Shown here: positions 52,030-64,000 of the stretch, one piece after another
Position numbering within the stretch: the first letter of the stretch is position 1
Layout of the letters: each line of letters begins with the position of its first letter
Source: Dromaius novaehollandiae
Lineage: Eukaryota; Chordata; Aves; Casuariiformes; Dromaiidae
DNA: 64,000 nt
Assembly (NCBI RefSeq): GCF_036370855.1
Contig: NC_088112.1
Span: forward strand, 19,088,469-19,152,468
Direction: 5' to 3'
Made by a program: the position numbers and the translations under genes
The notes under the pieces: generated by a model
Databases searched by the model: none
What the model was told of the DNA's origin: nothing
What the model saw: only the letters and a program-made list of their open reading frames with translations

Positions 52030-52900
52030 TTGCATGCAGGAGCAGGCTGCTGTTGCTAATAGAAACAGATGCTCGATTTCTATAGAGGAGGCTAGTTTCC
52101 TAGGTAACTTATGCTAACATAGGGCCCCATCCTGCACTGTGCTGGCTGCCCTTTCCAATGGGAGCACAGAAGTACGTAGGAGGTGCTGAGCATCTTTCCC
52201 TTCCTGGCTCCATTAGAAATGGGCATTGTCTATAGTTGTTTCAGAAGTGGATTTTTATTTCCCTGTTGTGAACTAATTAAAGGAGGGAGGAAAACATGAG
52301 TAGTACATTCAAGCAAATGCTCTAATATAAGAATAGTCACTAGTCTGCAGTACACAAGCCACGTCATGCCTTTAATCTGACATTTGAATATATCACTGGT
52401 AACTCTTTACTACTCTTGGCCATTAGCTTCAAAATCGAAGAGAAGAAACTCCAGTGGAGCAAAACGGTAGGGAAAAATGGTAGGGAATTCACCTAAGCAT
52501 TTAACAAACTGCACATAGGCCACACAGTGCAGGGCTTCTTCTGTGTCCATACTTACCTGGGAATCCTAAGGGATTCCTGAGGCTGCTTCCGCAGCAGTGA
52601 AAGACTGTGGAAACTCATTCTGTTGTGATAGGGATGGATTCACAACACCATCTTCCCTGTCCACAAAGATCACAGGGGTTATAGCAACAAGAAGAAGGAT
52701 GGAGAAGATGTGAATTTATGTCAGAGCTCATTTTGCATTAGGTCTGAGAAATAAGAAGTAAAAGGCCCAGAGTGTTGTCCTGGAGTAAATCCTGGTAAAG
52801 AGAGTGAGAAACACCTGGGCATTGAGACGAGAGGATCCTGGAGGGCTCTTTACATCTGTCTACAGCTCCCAGGCAGCCAGACCCCGCAGCAGGGCCTCTG

Positions 52901-55900
52901 AGGCTCCAGCAGCATTTGTTCAGTGAGAGTGTTTGGAATAACGAACGAGGCTTGTTTGCTCTGAGCAGGGTTTGCATGGGCTTCACTCATTTGGCTCTTC
53001 TGCTGCAAGACCTGAAAGTAGAACAAATTTGACTTAAAAAGGGGAAAAAAAGATTGCACTCAAAGTTGCAAACGAGCAGGTGAAAGTTGGAAGGTGTGAA
53101 ATATCCTGCCATTTCAGGGCTGCAGGCCCCAAACGCAGCTCCCCGCGTGTGCCAAGCCCCGCATCTCCCAGCGCAGCTCCCGCCTCATCCCAGGGAGGAA
53201 GCAGCTGCCCACACTGCCTTGAGCTGGCAGCCACTAACTGCTCCCAGTGAGTCATGCAAAGCACCGCACTGTGCTGGTCTAATTAACTGGAATATCCTGC
53301 CCTGGGTTAGCTGGGCTGCTTGGAGGCAGCTGGAGTTCAGGGGAAATCAAAGTTTACATCCCACTTCTTGTCTGACCCTTCCAGCCAACGGTAGGCAAGA
53401 AGGTTGCAGGAGTCTGACCCGTACCGGTGGAAGTACCTGGGACACGGATACGCACCTCCTGTTTTAGAGCGTTCCCAGCCATGGAGATCCACAGGAGACA
53501 GGGTAAATGAAACAGGACTTTCAGTAACAGGCTTTCCAGATACCCTTTCCAGATACTCTCAGCAGCTCAGCACAAAATGCTTGCAGAGCAATCCCTTCAC
53601 CTCCAGTCCTGCCTTAAAGGAAGAGAGGGACAACTCTCCAAGCATTCATGAGTACAACACCTGCTAGTCTTTCTAAAATGGGCTAAGAGACACATATCCA
53701 ATTAAGCTCTTGACAACTGTTCTCAACTTCTATTTAGCTTTGAAACCTGCTGTTCCTACTCACAAGTGCTTGGATACTGAGAAGCTTTCCTAATTTTCCA
53801 CTAATATCAGATCCTCAATAAAAGATTTTTTTCTACCTACAAACCTTGTGCTACCAAATATGGTCCAGCCTTGTGGCCACTTGACAGGGTATCGGACAAT
53901 ATCATATGCAAAGTGCCTACATCAGTGCTTAATCTGGTTCTGTGGAAGTCCCTGGTAGATTTTCCTCTGAATCCTGTAGGTGTAGCATCAAGCAGCAAGA
54001 AAATCTGAGATTCTACTGTGTTGCTTTATTTTCTTTCTTCAGAAACAATGTGAAGAGCTGTTTCATTTTCCTCCCTCTGTCCTCAAATCTCCTGCCTGAT
54101 ATCTCCTATAAAAGAGAAGCAGGTCTTTATTCTGCTGGGAGCTAAACTTAAATCAGAAACTATGGCTAAATGCAGGCTTGCATCTCCTGCGGTGATAGGA
54201 GAAGACATGAGGTCCACACAGAGCAGACGGACCCCACAAAAGCTTCTCTGCTCAGCGAGCAAAGCCATGTCCAGTTGCAGCCGCTCTTTGGAAAGCTAAT
54301 GCTTTACTGCGATATTGATAAACCTTTGTCTTGAAGGAAAAATGACAGTGATGGAAGCGGGTAGAGCGGTGGCTTGCTAGAGTGTGCCACTGAAAACACC
54401 ACTGAGGAACAACCACAGATCAGTCACTGTCACTGCCAACCACCCCACACCCTCTGCTTCCTGCTCTCCTCCCTGCAAAAAGAAAGGGAGAAGCTAAAAC
54501 ACGGCAAAAGAAACCTTTGAGAGCAGCACTGTGCAGAAGCAGCCTGGAGACTTGCAGAGACGCTGCTTGGCCAGAGAAAGCAGCGGCTGGGACCAAGAGC
54601 TCCCCTTCCTCCACCTCTCAGCAACATTTCGGAGACAGAGCTGAGGACTGCTGTTTCGGGTTTCAAAGCACTTACCTGAAGTCCCTGGCTCGCACACACA
54701 CTGATGACGTTTTACTGACAGCTGTTGTACTGTTAGCTGTACTTATCATGGAAGTACCAGGGAGTTCCTCCCGAGTTCCCGGAGGAAAGATGTGTTTACC
54801 GGGTATCTGCCCATTGAACAAACACAGCTGGACATCAGCAGCACTGGCCGCAGCTGGACCTGAGCTCTGCACGTGCTGGCCGGTATATACGTGACGTTGG
54901 CCAGCTGGCAGGCCAAGCAGAACTGGTCTCTCAGCGTTTCCCTCAGCTGGCTGCCCACTGTGTTGGCTGGCAAGAGACTTGTGAGAAGGTCTCACCCATG
55001 ACGTGTCCACCCTGATATCCGTGGCTGAACACAGCCGCAGTTCCTGAGCAGCCTGGGAGGCGTGGGAGGCAACCAGCCGGTGGGGACCTGAGGAGGCCTG
55101 GCCACGAATTGAGTGAGGAGAGACCTCCAGGGCTCATCCCACCATCTCCACACCGAAACAGGATCCAGCATACCAAGGTCACCCCGACAAATGTTCTCCA
55201 GCCTTTGCTTAGAGAAAAGCACATACTGGCAGCACCAGTGACACCAGTGATGGCATCTCCAGACCCTCTCCTCCTGGGTTTGCGTCTATCTACTTCATTA
55301 TCTACCAGTCACTCAACCGACTGTTGATACCCTCCCTCCCAATCAGTCCGGTTTTGTCTTTTTCGGGTTTGTTCTGTTCCTTTTTCTTTTCTCTCCTTGT
55401 CATTTCTTTCTCTAATTCCTGACATTGATTTGTTTCTCCTCCAGTGCTGAGACTAATCTGAGGTTTTCAACACATTTTTTTGTTCCTCCTCATACTTCTC
55501 TTCATCACCCCCACCTCGTTCTTTCTTTTGTTGGCCTAAAGTGCAGCACTAGGCTGCTGAAGGCAGTCTGCTCTGAAAACCTTTTGGAACCGCATTTTCA
55601 TTCTTGGAAAGGGTCCCAAAAACAGATAATAAATGTTTTTTAATTAGTGAGAGACCACTGGCGTAGCATTAAAATTACCTTCTGCTGACAGGATGCACTT
55701 AACTGACTGCTGATTTGCTCAGTCAACAGGGCTGCTGGGTTCTTTCATTAATTCAAGCAGAGAAAAAAGTCACAAAACAGATTTGGCTCTGCAAATAAAC
55801 AACATCCGCAATTATGGCAACACATCTGTAGTTAAGGTTAAACCAGTGTTCTTCTGAAACCCATTATTTTCTAGGCTTTCTAACTTGGCAATAATGGGAC

Positions 55901-58900
55901 ACGCTGACCTGAAACTTCTGCACTTTGCTCTTCTGCAAGCCTGTCTCACCTATAGCAGCACTCCAGAAAGGAATACATTCTTAAGCCAAACAACTCAGCA
56001 ATTAAGATAACTTCCCACAGCCAAAATCTAAGGCCTTATGATGTTCGTCTTCGCAGCAGATAATTGCAGTGAAACGGGAAGCTCAGCCCTCCAGACTGAG
56101 CAAAGGCACATCTCTGAAACTCCTGGCAGTCCTTCCCTGGTAACTGGGCATGGTGCATAAGGCATGATCTCAGGTTTTCTTTATGGACAATAAGCAGACA
56201 TGACCCAACCTAAAGCTTTTCTGATTCTCTGGGATAGGAGAAATCACTTGTTTCATCTTTGCAAGCATCTTGGTTCACTTCTCTTAGTATCAATAATTCC
56301 TTGGTTTCCTTTTGAAGGTTTTTTGGATTGTTTGAGGGGAGATTTTTTTTGGCTGAAGATGGATGCCAGTTCTTCCACTGGCCGTCCCGTGTGGCGGGGG
56401 TGAGCACGGCTGCTGGGGCTGACCCCCCCCCCCAACCTGGGCAGCACAGGGCTGTTCTCTCCTCACCGCCTGCTCTCAAATGCACCAAGCCGACAAGTTT
56501 GCCCACTGTTATTCATCGCTAAACCTGCGCTACACTGCTCTAGGTATTCATACCAGCCAAAGCAGCCCCAAACGATACCCTTCAAAATATTTTTTTCCAG
56601 ACAGTGGTTGTGATACACCTGCTTGTGAAACAGGTGATATTGCCTTTGTTAGCATTGCTACAAGCTTGCATCATGCTGCAGCAAGTCTGCTCAATGGTGG
56701 AAAATTTTCTCACCTCCCTGCTAAATTCTTGAAAATGGACTTTAACAAATAGATTTGTTTTAAAGTTTATTTTAAATGACATACTCCATATCTCCTGGAT
56801 TCAAGGTTAATATTTTTGCTTGTTTAAGAGATCAAGCCTGAATCTGAGACATCAATCAGCCCTTTGCTGGCTGACATATCCCTATGGGCTAAGACAGGCT
56901 AGCTTGTTAAATTCCTGCTGCCACACAATATCAGATATTATTTGTTTATTGTTCAGAAGTTGTGTCTGACTAACATGGCTATAAAAGGATAGGGAGGGCC
57001 TATGGTGGAAGAATTATTGTAAAATTCATGCAGGCTTGTCACAGTGCGTTATTCTGAAAATTAATATGACGGCATCAAATGCCAAATTCCTATTAAAAAT
57101 TAATCTTTTAAAACAAATCCCATTAGCATCCCATCCCTTTGCTGGGGCAACCTAACAGCCAGCCAGGGTATTAATAATTGTGCATTCAAACGAACCAGCC
57201 ACTATTTGTCAGTCTCAGGCATCAGGAGAGAAAAGTTTGCAAGCACCCTGGTACCTGCCTTCAGAATAAGAAGTAGGATTTCTGAGGGATGCGTTTGCAG
57301 CTTGCCTCTCTCTCAGGAATGCAGCAAGGCACTATGTAGCCTTTCAGGAGCCAGGAATCGTCAAGCTGAAACCTTTTGCTTCTGACAATCTGCTCGGTAA
57401 AGGTCAGCCACTTAGTAATGAAGCCATATACATTACTGGCACAGAGAGAATACAAATGACAGCTCGTTCTGGGAAATCGCAGGGACAGCACTGCACATGC
57501 CACAGTATCTGTCAGCAATAGTCCCTATTTTTAATTTGCCCTGGTGCCCTCTGTTAAGGGATTTAGAACAAATGATGGAGTCAGAAACGAGAAGTCATCT
57601 GTTCGCTTACTTGTTCTGCTTAACATCTGACCAAACACATATCTGAGGCTTTTTGGGTAGAGGTTCAGACAGGAATTCACTCACTTCTTGTGCAACGCCG
57701 AATCCTACGCACACCCACTCGCTCGCGTGCTGGTATATCACACCGACTCTTCGGAGAGCTGCTGGTGTGTTCCCCAGGGAAACGAGGGCTTTCTCCCCTC
57801 CTTCTCCATACTAGCATTTTTGGAGTGTGATTTTGATCACTTTTTGTCTGCTGCTCATCCGGAAAAGAGCATCTCTTCCCTTCTTATGAGCTGGAGGAGG
57901 CACTCCTACAGGGAAATGCCATGATGGCACGTTCCCAAAAATGCTACAGGCTGTCCCATAGCGGGGTGCTTTGTGTCACCTTGCAGCGGATGTGGCTGTG
58001 ATGGCTCTCCTTGGCTCTGACAGACCTTTGAAGATGTTAGCCGTGCTAGGATCAGGTGTCCATCAATGAATCTTTCTCCTGATAAAAATATATAGAGAAA
58101 TACAGACATACTATAGAAGATAAATGACACCATTGGACCTGCAGATGTGTTACTGATTCCCTGGCATAATGAAAGAAGAAAGAAATTTATTTTTTCCTAC
58201 AGAATAAAGATACTTAATGAAATTATAATTCAAACATAATTTATATGGGTAAATATGACTCCAAAACCTCTTGCAGGGGAAATAATTTAGGGCTCATTCG
58301 TCATGAGCAAATGCTGCTATTCCAGTCTCCTTTGGCAAAGTTTCATATCACTAAGCAAATTTCCCAGGATTTCACTGAGCACCTGGAGCTGATCCGATCT
58401 CAGTTACTTAAGGCCATATCCTGGTGCTTGCTTAATGTGCCCTGCCTGCGGGAACAGTCTGGATGAAGTCAGCACAAGTATTGGTGTAGTCTGGAGCTGC
58501 CTGATTCAGATAACCAAAGTCTGATCCCTAGGGCTTGTCTGCACTGAGAAATTAGTGCAAATCATCTAGGATGCGAAGTCTAAGTGCCACAAGCATTGAC
58601 ATTAAGTCCTCCTGTTCTCCACTGAAATTAGTTTTTCCCAGTTCAGACTAATCTAGTTCCCCAACTGGACTGACCACAGCGACACAAAGGGAATTTCAGT
58701 GAGGAATGAAGGGGTTGCTGTGGAAAGTAGTGCAAAAAGCTGCAACTTAGCAACATCTGCTCTGTTTGCTGTTTCAGATATTCCAGATTGGTCTTCAGAC
58801 ATATTGCCATTTGAAGGTAGGAGCGTCATCTTCCCTCACTTCCTACCCACTATTTTATTTTAAGTAACAAAATTATGTGTATTACTTTTTCTTCTTGTTC

Positions 58901-61900
58901 CCTTCTAAGGCTCAAATTGTAGAACAAGATTTTCTACTCCTTTTAAGTTCCAGACTTCTGCAATACCAGTAGCTAGTAATGTCTTTCCTGCCATCAAAGG
59001 TGTTCTACTGTTGTTAAATGTCATTTGTCATAGAAGAATGACACTTTTTTTGATCTCTTAAACTTCCCCATGGTGATAGACCTTTGTTTTCCTTAACCAG
59101 CAAACTCACTTCTGAGATTCAGAAATAAGGTAAATATTCCACTCTGAAACTTCAGGATTAACTGGAATTCACATCCAGGATGTCTGTGGATCTCCTGAGG
59201 AATGACTGAGCTGAGAAGACCATTAGCTGTGTGTTTTGTTTTGTTTTTTTGTCAGAGAAAGATGATTTTGTATACTGAATAGAACGTAAGACCTTGGAAA
59301 TTATTACTGTGTGAAAAACGACAGGAAAAAGCAAAGCAGTAAACAGAACTGCCCCAGAGCTGATTGCATGTCACCAGTGCAGCATGCGAGATGTCCTTTA
59401 GCTGACAACAGCTTCATTAACAACAGAGCACGGCACATTTGCTCTCAAGTGCTTGAAATATTCCAGACCAACAGCTCTTCAGTTGCTTACTCTATAAGGT
59501 CCATTAAAGATGGTAGCAAAGAAGCTATTAGAAGTCAGAATATTTAAGTGCTGCCTTGCACTACTCAGCCCACTGCAATGGCTCAACCAGCATTTCTTCA
59601 CCAAGGGGCTGCCAGCATTATAAGGAGTAGTCAGAGACAGCGATACCAAGGACAAATTGGCCCTCCAAACGCCTTCATGGCTCCTCTGGGACACAGCAGC
59701 CAAGCTCACAGGGCAAGATATTAGCCTGAAAAGCATCAGCCTTTTTTTTTTTAAGTTATTCCCTGCAGTAAAAAGCTCAGAGGGGGGTGTGAGGGGGGTC
59801 CTGAGTCAATCCTGTCAGTCAAGTGTCTTTCTCAGGCAGCAAATTAACTTCAGATATAAAAGCCAAAAAAACTGAAGACTCACAAAGAGGAAAAAGAAAG
59901 TAGGAAGACAGGGAAAATAATTGCCCTCTTGGTCAGACTGAAAGCAGCAAATTGCTTTGCAAACTTATTCAGAATGCATGCAACCTGCCAAGTGACTTTT
60001 CTTTCATAACTGGTTAAATAATCAATACCTACCTACTATCAAAGTTTAGTGAAAATAATGAACTGGTGAATATTTATAGCAAAAGCCATGGTGCATTAGG
60101 TATTCCAAAGGACTTATGTAAGCACCTCTTTCTTTAATACAGTTTTAGAGGAAATGCTTTAAGAAGCTTTATCAGCATAAAACATATTTTGAAATTCATG
60201 AAAATTAATAACTGGCAGAGCAAAGTTAATTCCATCTAAGTGGAATGAATTGACCCTGCTGGACAATATTTTTCACAAACTATAATGGTTAATCTGCCAG
60301 TTGACAGAAGAGAATTCACTTCTGATGTTAAATTTAATGAAACAAAGAAGGAAACCTCTGCAGCTGAGGAGGACTTTATGGAAACACAATAAAGGGTCTT
60401 GTTCTGTAGAATAAGGTCCATTCTCCAAAATAAAACCAATTAACCCAGACTAAGTTGAGGGAACTCAGAGCAATTGTCTTGCGACTGAGCTGAACAGTGG
60501 GTTTCGGTCTGGCCTGAGCTTGTATCTCCTGAGTGGAGAGCTTCTTCGGACCAGGCCCTCCATATGGAGCTGGCATGAATTTCTCATCGCAGTCCTTTAC
60601 AGCTCTGAACTACTTTGCACCAACTGCTTTAATACCCACTCAGTGCTTGACTATAACATATATTTTATTATATACATGGCAGAGTCCAAGGCCTGGATTT
60701 TCAAAGATAGGCTGCAAGTCAGCCTCTCCAAAACGGGAGTCCTTAGCAGGGACCGCTCACAGCAGCTGAGCAATTGCAGGGCTTGGAAGGCAATAGTGGT
60801 TAGTGGGCCAGGGCAGGAGCATCCTATGCTGCTACTTACATGGTGAATTTGCTCACTTAAATGTGTGAATTGAACACTGGGAGAAGTGTTAAAAGGCTCT
60901 GTGCAGTTCAATTTATACCCTGAAATTTGTTGAGCTTTGTACCTTACACTTTCTTCCTTGCAAAGAGTGGTCAAAGCCTGCTTACCGCAGCAGATGAATT
61001 TAGCAGAAACTTCCGTGCGCTCTGGTCTCAGGGTACTTTTGTGCTTTACAGAGCAATTCTGGATAGTTAAGGGCATCTCAGGCGTGGAATGCATTCTTCT
61101 GTAGCTACAAGCCAGCTTCTGATAGCAATTGTCCCTTCATGTCAAGAGAAAGATGAAAATTCAATTTCTTGGCATCAAAGGCGTCAGTATTAACATCTAG
61201 CAGCTGATGCTCCCTGCCAGCTGAAGCAAACAATTTTTTCTTAACACCAACTACATGTCTTCAAGCTGTGTCCTAACAAGAGCTGAAAACAAACCTCTCT
61301 GATTTATCCTAAATTGAGTTTACCTTCTCTGTGGCTAGTTTCTTTCATGTTCTCTACTGTTTGCTGAAATATAATACCAGGAACATTGGCTACGTAACCT
61401 GGTAGTTGAGTGCGGTAAATGGGCCTTTCTCTGTTTCCTATTTAGGGGAATCTCCAAGTGCCACCTGCCGGTAAATCTAAGATCTTTCGGTCTCTCCACA
61501 GATCCCCCCACCAGTTTCCTTCTGATTTCTGCCTCTTCTTTAGTCTCAGACTGCCATTTTGTTAGAGACACTTCTCAGAGTTGTTTAAAAAGAGATCGTT
61601 TTGCATCAGAAGACTTTTTCTGAATCCTTCTCTTTTCTGGGGTTTATCACCTGCTGAATTTTGAGTTCTGCATTGGAAGAAGTCATCATTTCAAAACAAA
61701 AGCGGTTGTCAAGTTTGTCAGGTTTCAAATGAAAGCCACACACACCACCAAGCCTCGTAGTATTTGGCTAGTTAGGTTAGAAGGGGCTAAGATTTGTAGT
61801 CTACTGAAATCTAAGATCAAATGAAATCTCCTCCAAGATTTCTGTACCACTGAAAAGAATTACTCCTCCTCTACAAATTGAAACCACTGTATCTCTCAAG

Positions 61901-64000
61901 GGTCTCTATGTAATTTAGTCAACTGATAGTCATTTCTATTTCATAGATATAATTTTTCTTGTTACTAAACTATGAACTCTCAGAAACACACTGTCCGGCT
62001 GTCACTGTCTTCCACAGCCTCCAGTACAGAACTGACAATGCAATTTTTCATAGTAATCCTCCCTCCTTTCCATCCTGAACTCCTTGGGGCAAGGAATGAC
62101 TTTTTTTCTTTTTCTGTACCGTGCCTAACACAGCAGGGCCCAGATTTGCAGTTAAGAAGCATGTAATAGGATCTACAGTATAATAAGTGATAACAAGCTG
62201 AGTGGCAATTGATGTCATTTGGTGTATGCTATCCCTATAGTTCCCCGTCATAAGCTCTTTATTGGATAGACCTGTCCTCATGATTTCTTGCTGATCTAAA
62301 AGGCTGTCACTATCATCATGCCTGTCTGGCATAATGCTGTCTATTTAATGGTTTTCTACAGCTCCCCTTGCTGCTGATGGTTCAGAGGTGCAGAGATGAC
62401 TTAAAATGGACTTCATGGAACTGCCCCCTTTCTCAGCTCATGTGTGGGGCCTATATTTTTGCTGATCTCTTTCTTTTATTTCCTCTCCTGCTTCACTTCC
62501 TAGCTTTGTAGGCAACCTGGATAGCTCAGAGCTTCTGAAGGCCAGCATCTGATACGGAAACACAGAGGCAGATTGGCCCCGAATCAAGACATGATCTTCA
62601 CAACACCCATTCTGTTTCTGCTCCTGTTTACGAAATTAAAAGCAAACACTTTTCAGTCTAGCACATCGCTGCCAACCCTTCCTCGACTCTCATTAGCATC
62701 CACTCAGGCTGCGTCTGAAATTCTCCTTCCAGACCAAAATACACGAAACGAGAAGCCAGCTTCACTCTAATCTGCATCCTCCGACTAATGCATCTCCCAT
62801 GGACTTGGCTCCACCCAGACCATGCAGGAAAAGGACTGAGGAGTTTCACATCTCTTTTGCTGATCTCTGTCTCAGGTCTTAGCTCGCATCGTTAGCAGTT
62901 CGCTTTCCATCTGTGCCACCTCCTGCTAGTCCCATTTTCAGCCCGCACATTTCGAAACAAACAGCAGCAGCTAATACAAGGATGCTTGCTTATATTTCCA
63001 TTAATCATCTTCCCTTCATTCCATCTGCCGCCTTTCTTTTTCAGTCTGGCCCACCCTGCTCCCAAATTTATAGTGTCTATGATGCAAAAGAGTTAAAACC
63101 AATCTCTCACCAAAGTCTCTAGCATCTGCTGTTCCATATTTGGTCTCCAGTGAGGGCTGCTCAGTCCCAGCCTCATCTCCATTGTTTGTACCATGGTTTG
63201 CATTAGATAAAACGAAGTATATGAGTATATAAAATGAGTATAATTAATTAACTGGTATCTGAATTGGAGAGCTCCATATACGTTATTAGAAATCATCAAA
63301 ATAGCTCTGCTGTATATGAAAATGTCTTTTTGTAATGTCTTTTCATTACATTTATTATTTACATGCTAATAGTAGCTAGAAACCCACCTAACCCTGCGTT
63401 CTCAGTGCTGCAGGTTTGTTCAGAAGGAAGCGAGGGCTGCAGTCCACACTGGACAAGCAAGCAGAGGAAAGGGGGAGCAAGGCGAGCAAAGACAGGCAAA
63501 GCTTCTCCATGGTCCAGCCCATATGTTTGCTTCGGATCAATAACGCTTGCATGAGGGTATTTTTCTAATGGAAGCTATTAATATAACTTCTCAAAAAAAA
63601 AAAAATCAGAAGCCGTACATACACCTCTACCAGGCTTATCTACTTTCTGTACAGAATTTTCCCACCAGTCACTAGATTTCAAAGAAGAGATTTTTAAAAT
63701 TGTAACCATAATGTTTGGCTCATCAGAAATATCAAAGCCAGGGGTGTTTCCCAGCATGATAACAATGAATTCTAGAGGTCAGGACGGGCAGCGCCAGGGA
63801 GGGTGAAGGAATCCGGGCAGCGACAGCCAGCTCTGAGCACCGTCAGGTGCAGTGGGGTAAGTGAAGTCCCAAAAGCCAAAAAAAGCAAGACAGTCCTGGG
63901 AACCAAGGAAGCTCGGGGGAACGGCTCTCTGCATCTGACGGTCTGGAAAACAACTGCTGTCTGGTGATGTGGTGATCACAGCTGGGGAATATTTAGGCTG
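52901..64000. other. intergenic region downstream of TRPC7, part 5
   Basis: No gene recognised to the window end. Parts of 53.1-55.2 kb are more GC-rich and carry overlapping open frames of 90-126 codons on both strands, but these match no known protein and lack a coherent exon structure. There is a C tract at 56423-56433 and a doubled G-run motif at 59782-59798. A terminal-repeat-like phrase (GGGCTTGTCTGCACTGAGAA) lies near 58528. Confidence 0.6.
56423..56433. repeat. poly(C) tract, 11 bp
   Basis: An uninterrupted C run in a GC-rich patch, and a likely site of length error or polymorphism. Confidence 0.85.

Larger units (their letters stand above)
46501..52900. other. intergenic region downstream of TRPC7, part 4
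   Basis: No gene recognised. It contains a perfect NRF1-type palindrome (46569-46580), a short inverted repeat (48112-48131), an AT dinucleotide tract (48801-48828), an A run (50460-50475) and an alternating purine-pyrimidine tract (51998-52029). Confidence 0.65.

Noticed and set aside
53087..53467. 126-codon open frame on the + strand in a GC-richer patch
   Set aside because: The translation looks random, other frames are also open, and no homologous protein comes to mind.
54420..55224. Group of overlapping 60-125 codon open frames
   Set aside because: They overlap in several frames on both strands and none shows a conserved motif.
59782..59798. Two G6 runs as a G-quadruplex
   Set aside because: Only two separated G runs; four G-triplets with loops cannot be made without splitting the six-base runs unfavourably.
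31385..64000. SMAD5 coding exons on the - strand
   Set aside because: Searched for the conserved MH2 C-terminus and found nothing similar in any frame.

Overview
The window is vertebrate genomic DNA carrying the 3' two-thirds of one multi-exon gene on the + strand, followed by about 32 kb in which I see no gene. The gene is TRPC7, a diacylglycerol-gated, calcium-permeable cation channel of the TRPC3/6/7 group. Eight exons (2826 to 29752) join in frame into a 477-residue C-terminal fragment. It holds all six transmembrane segments, the LFW pore motif, the EWKFAR TRP box, the calmodulin/IP3-receptor-binding (CIRB) region and the C-terminal coiled coil. The N-terminus and ankyrin repeats are not in the window; position 1 lies inside an intron.

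The organism is most likely a bird, less likely another sauropsid. Introns are short (0.7 to 7.3 kb). There are no Alu- or L1-like sequences and no young repeats. The only dispersed repeats I recognise are old MIR-like (CORE-SINE) fragments of the kind seen in birds and turtles. The protein is close to mammalian TRPC7 as I remember it, but with many substitutions in the variable linker before the CIRB segment.

Layout: 1-2825 intron (5' side unseen); 2826-29752 eight coding exons and seven introns; 29753 to about 31.38 kb 3' UTR with two candidate poly(A) signals; 31.4-64 kb intergenic. In mammals the next gene on this side is SMAD5, convergent with TRPC7. I see no SMAD5 coding exon on the - strand, so in this genome it must lie beyond the window or has moved.

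Points worth a second look: the TRPC7 stop codon appears to come from a one-base difference that cuts off the recalled mammalian tail; the last intron has a GC-AG splice pair; an in-frame 81-nt cassette exon lies in the CIRB region; and a CpG-island-like block sits inside the largest intron. Smaller items are a 39-nt hairpin, a 34-bp tandem duplication, a perfect NRF1 palindrome, a Z-DNA-type tract, a G-quadruplex motif and a TAAT cluster. I found no evidence of a new multi-gene system, CRISPR array, RNA gene or young mobile element.
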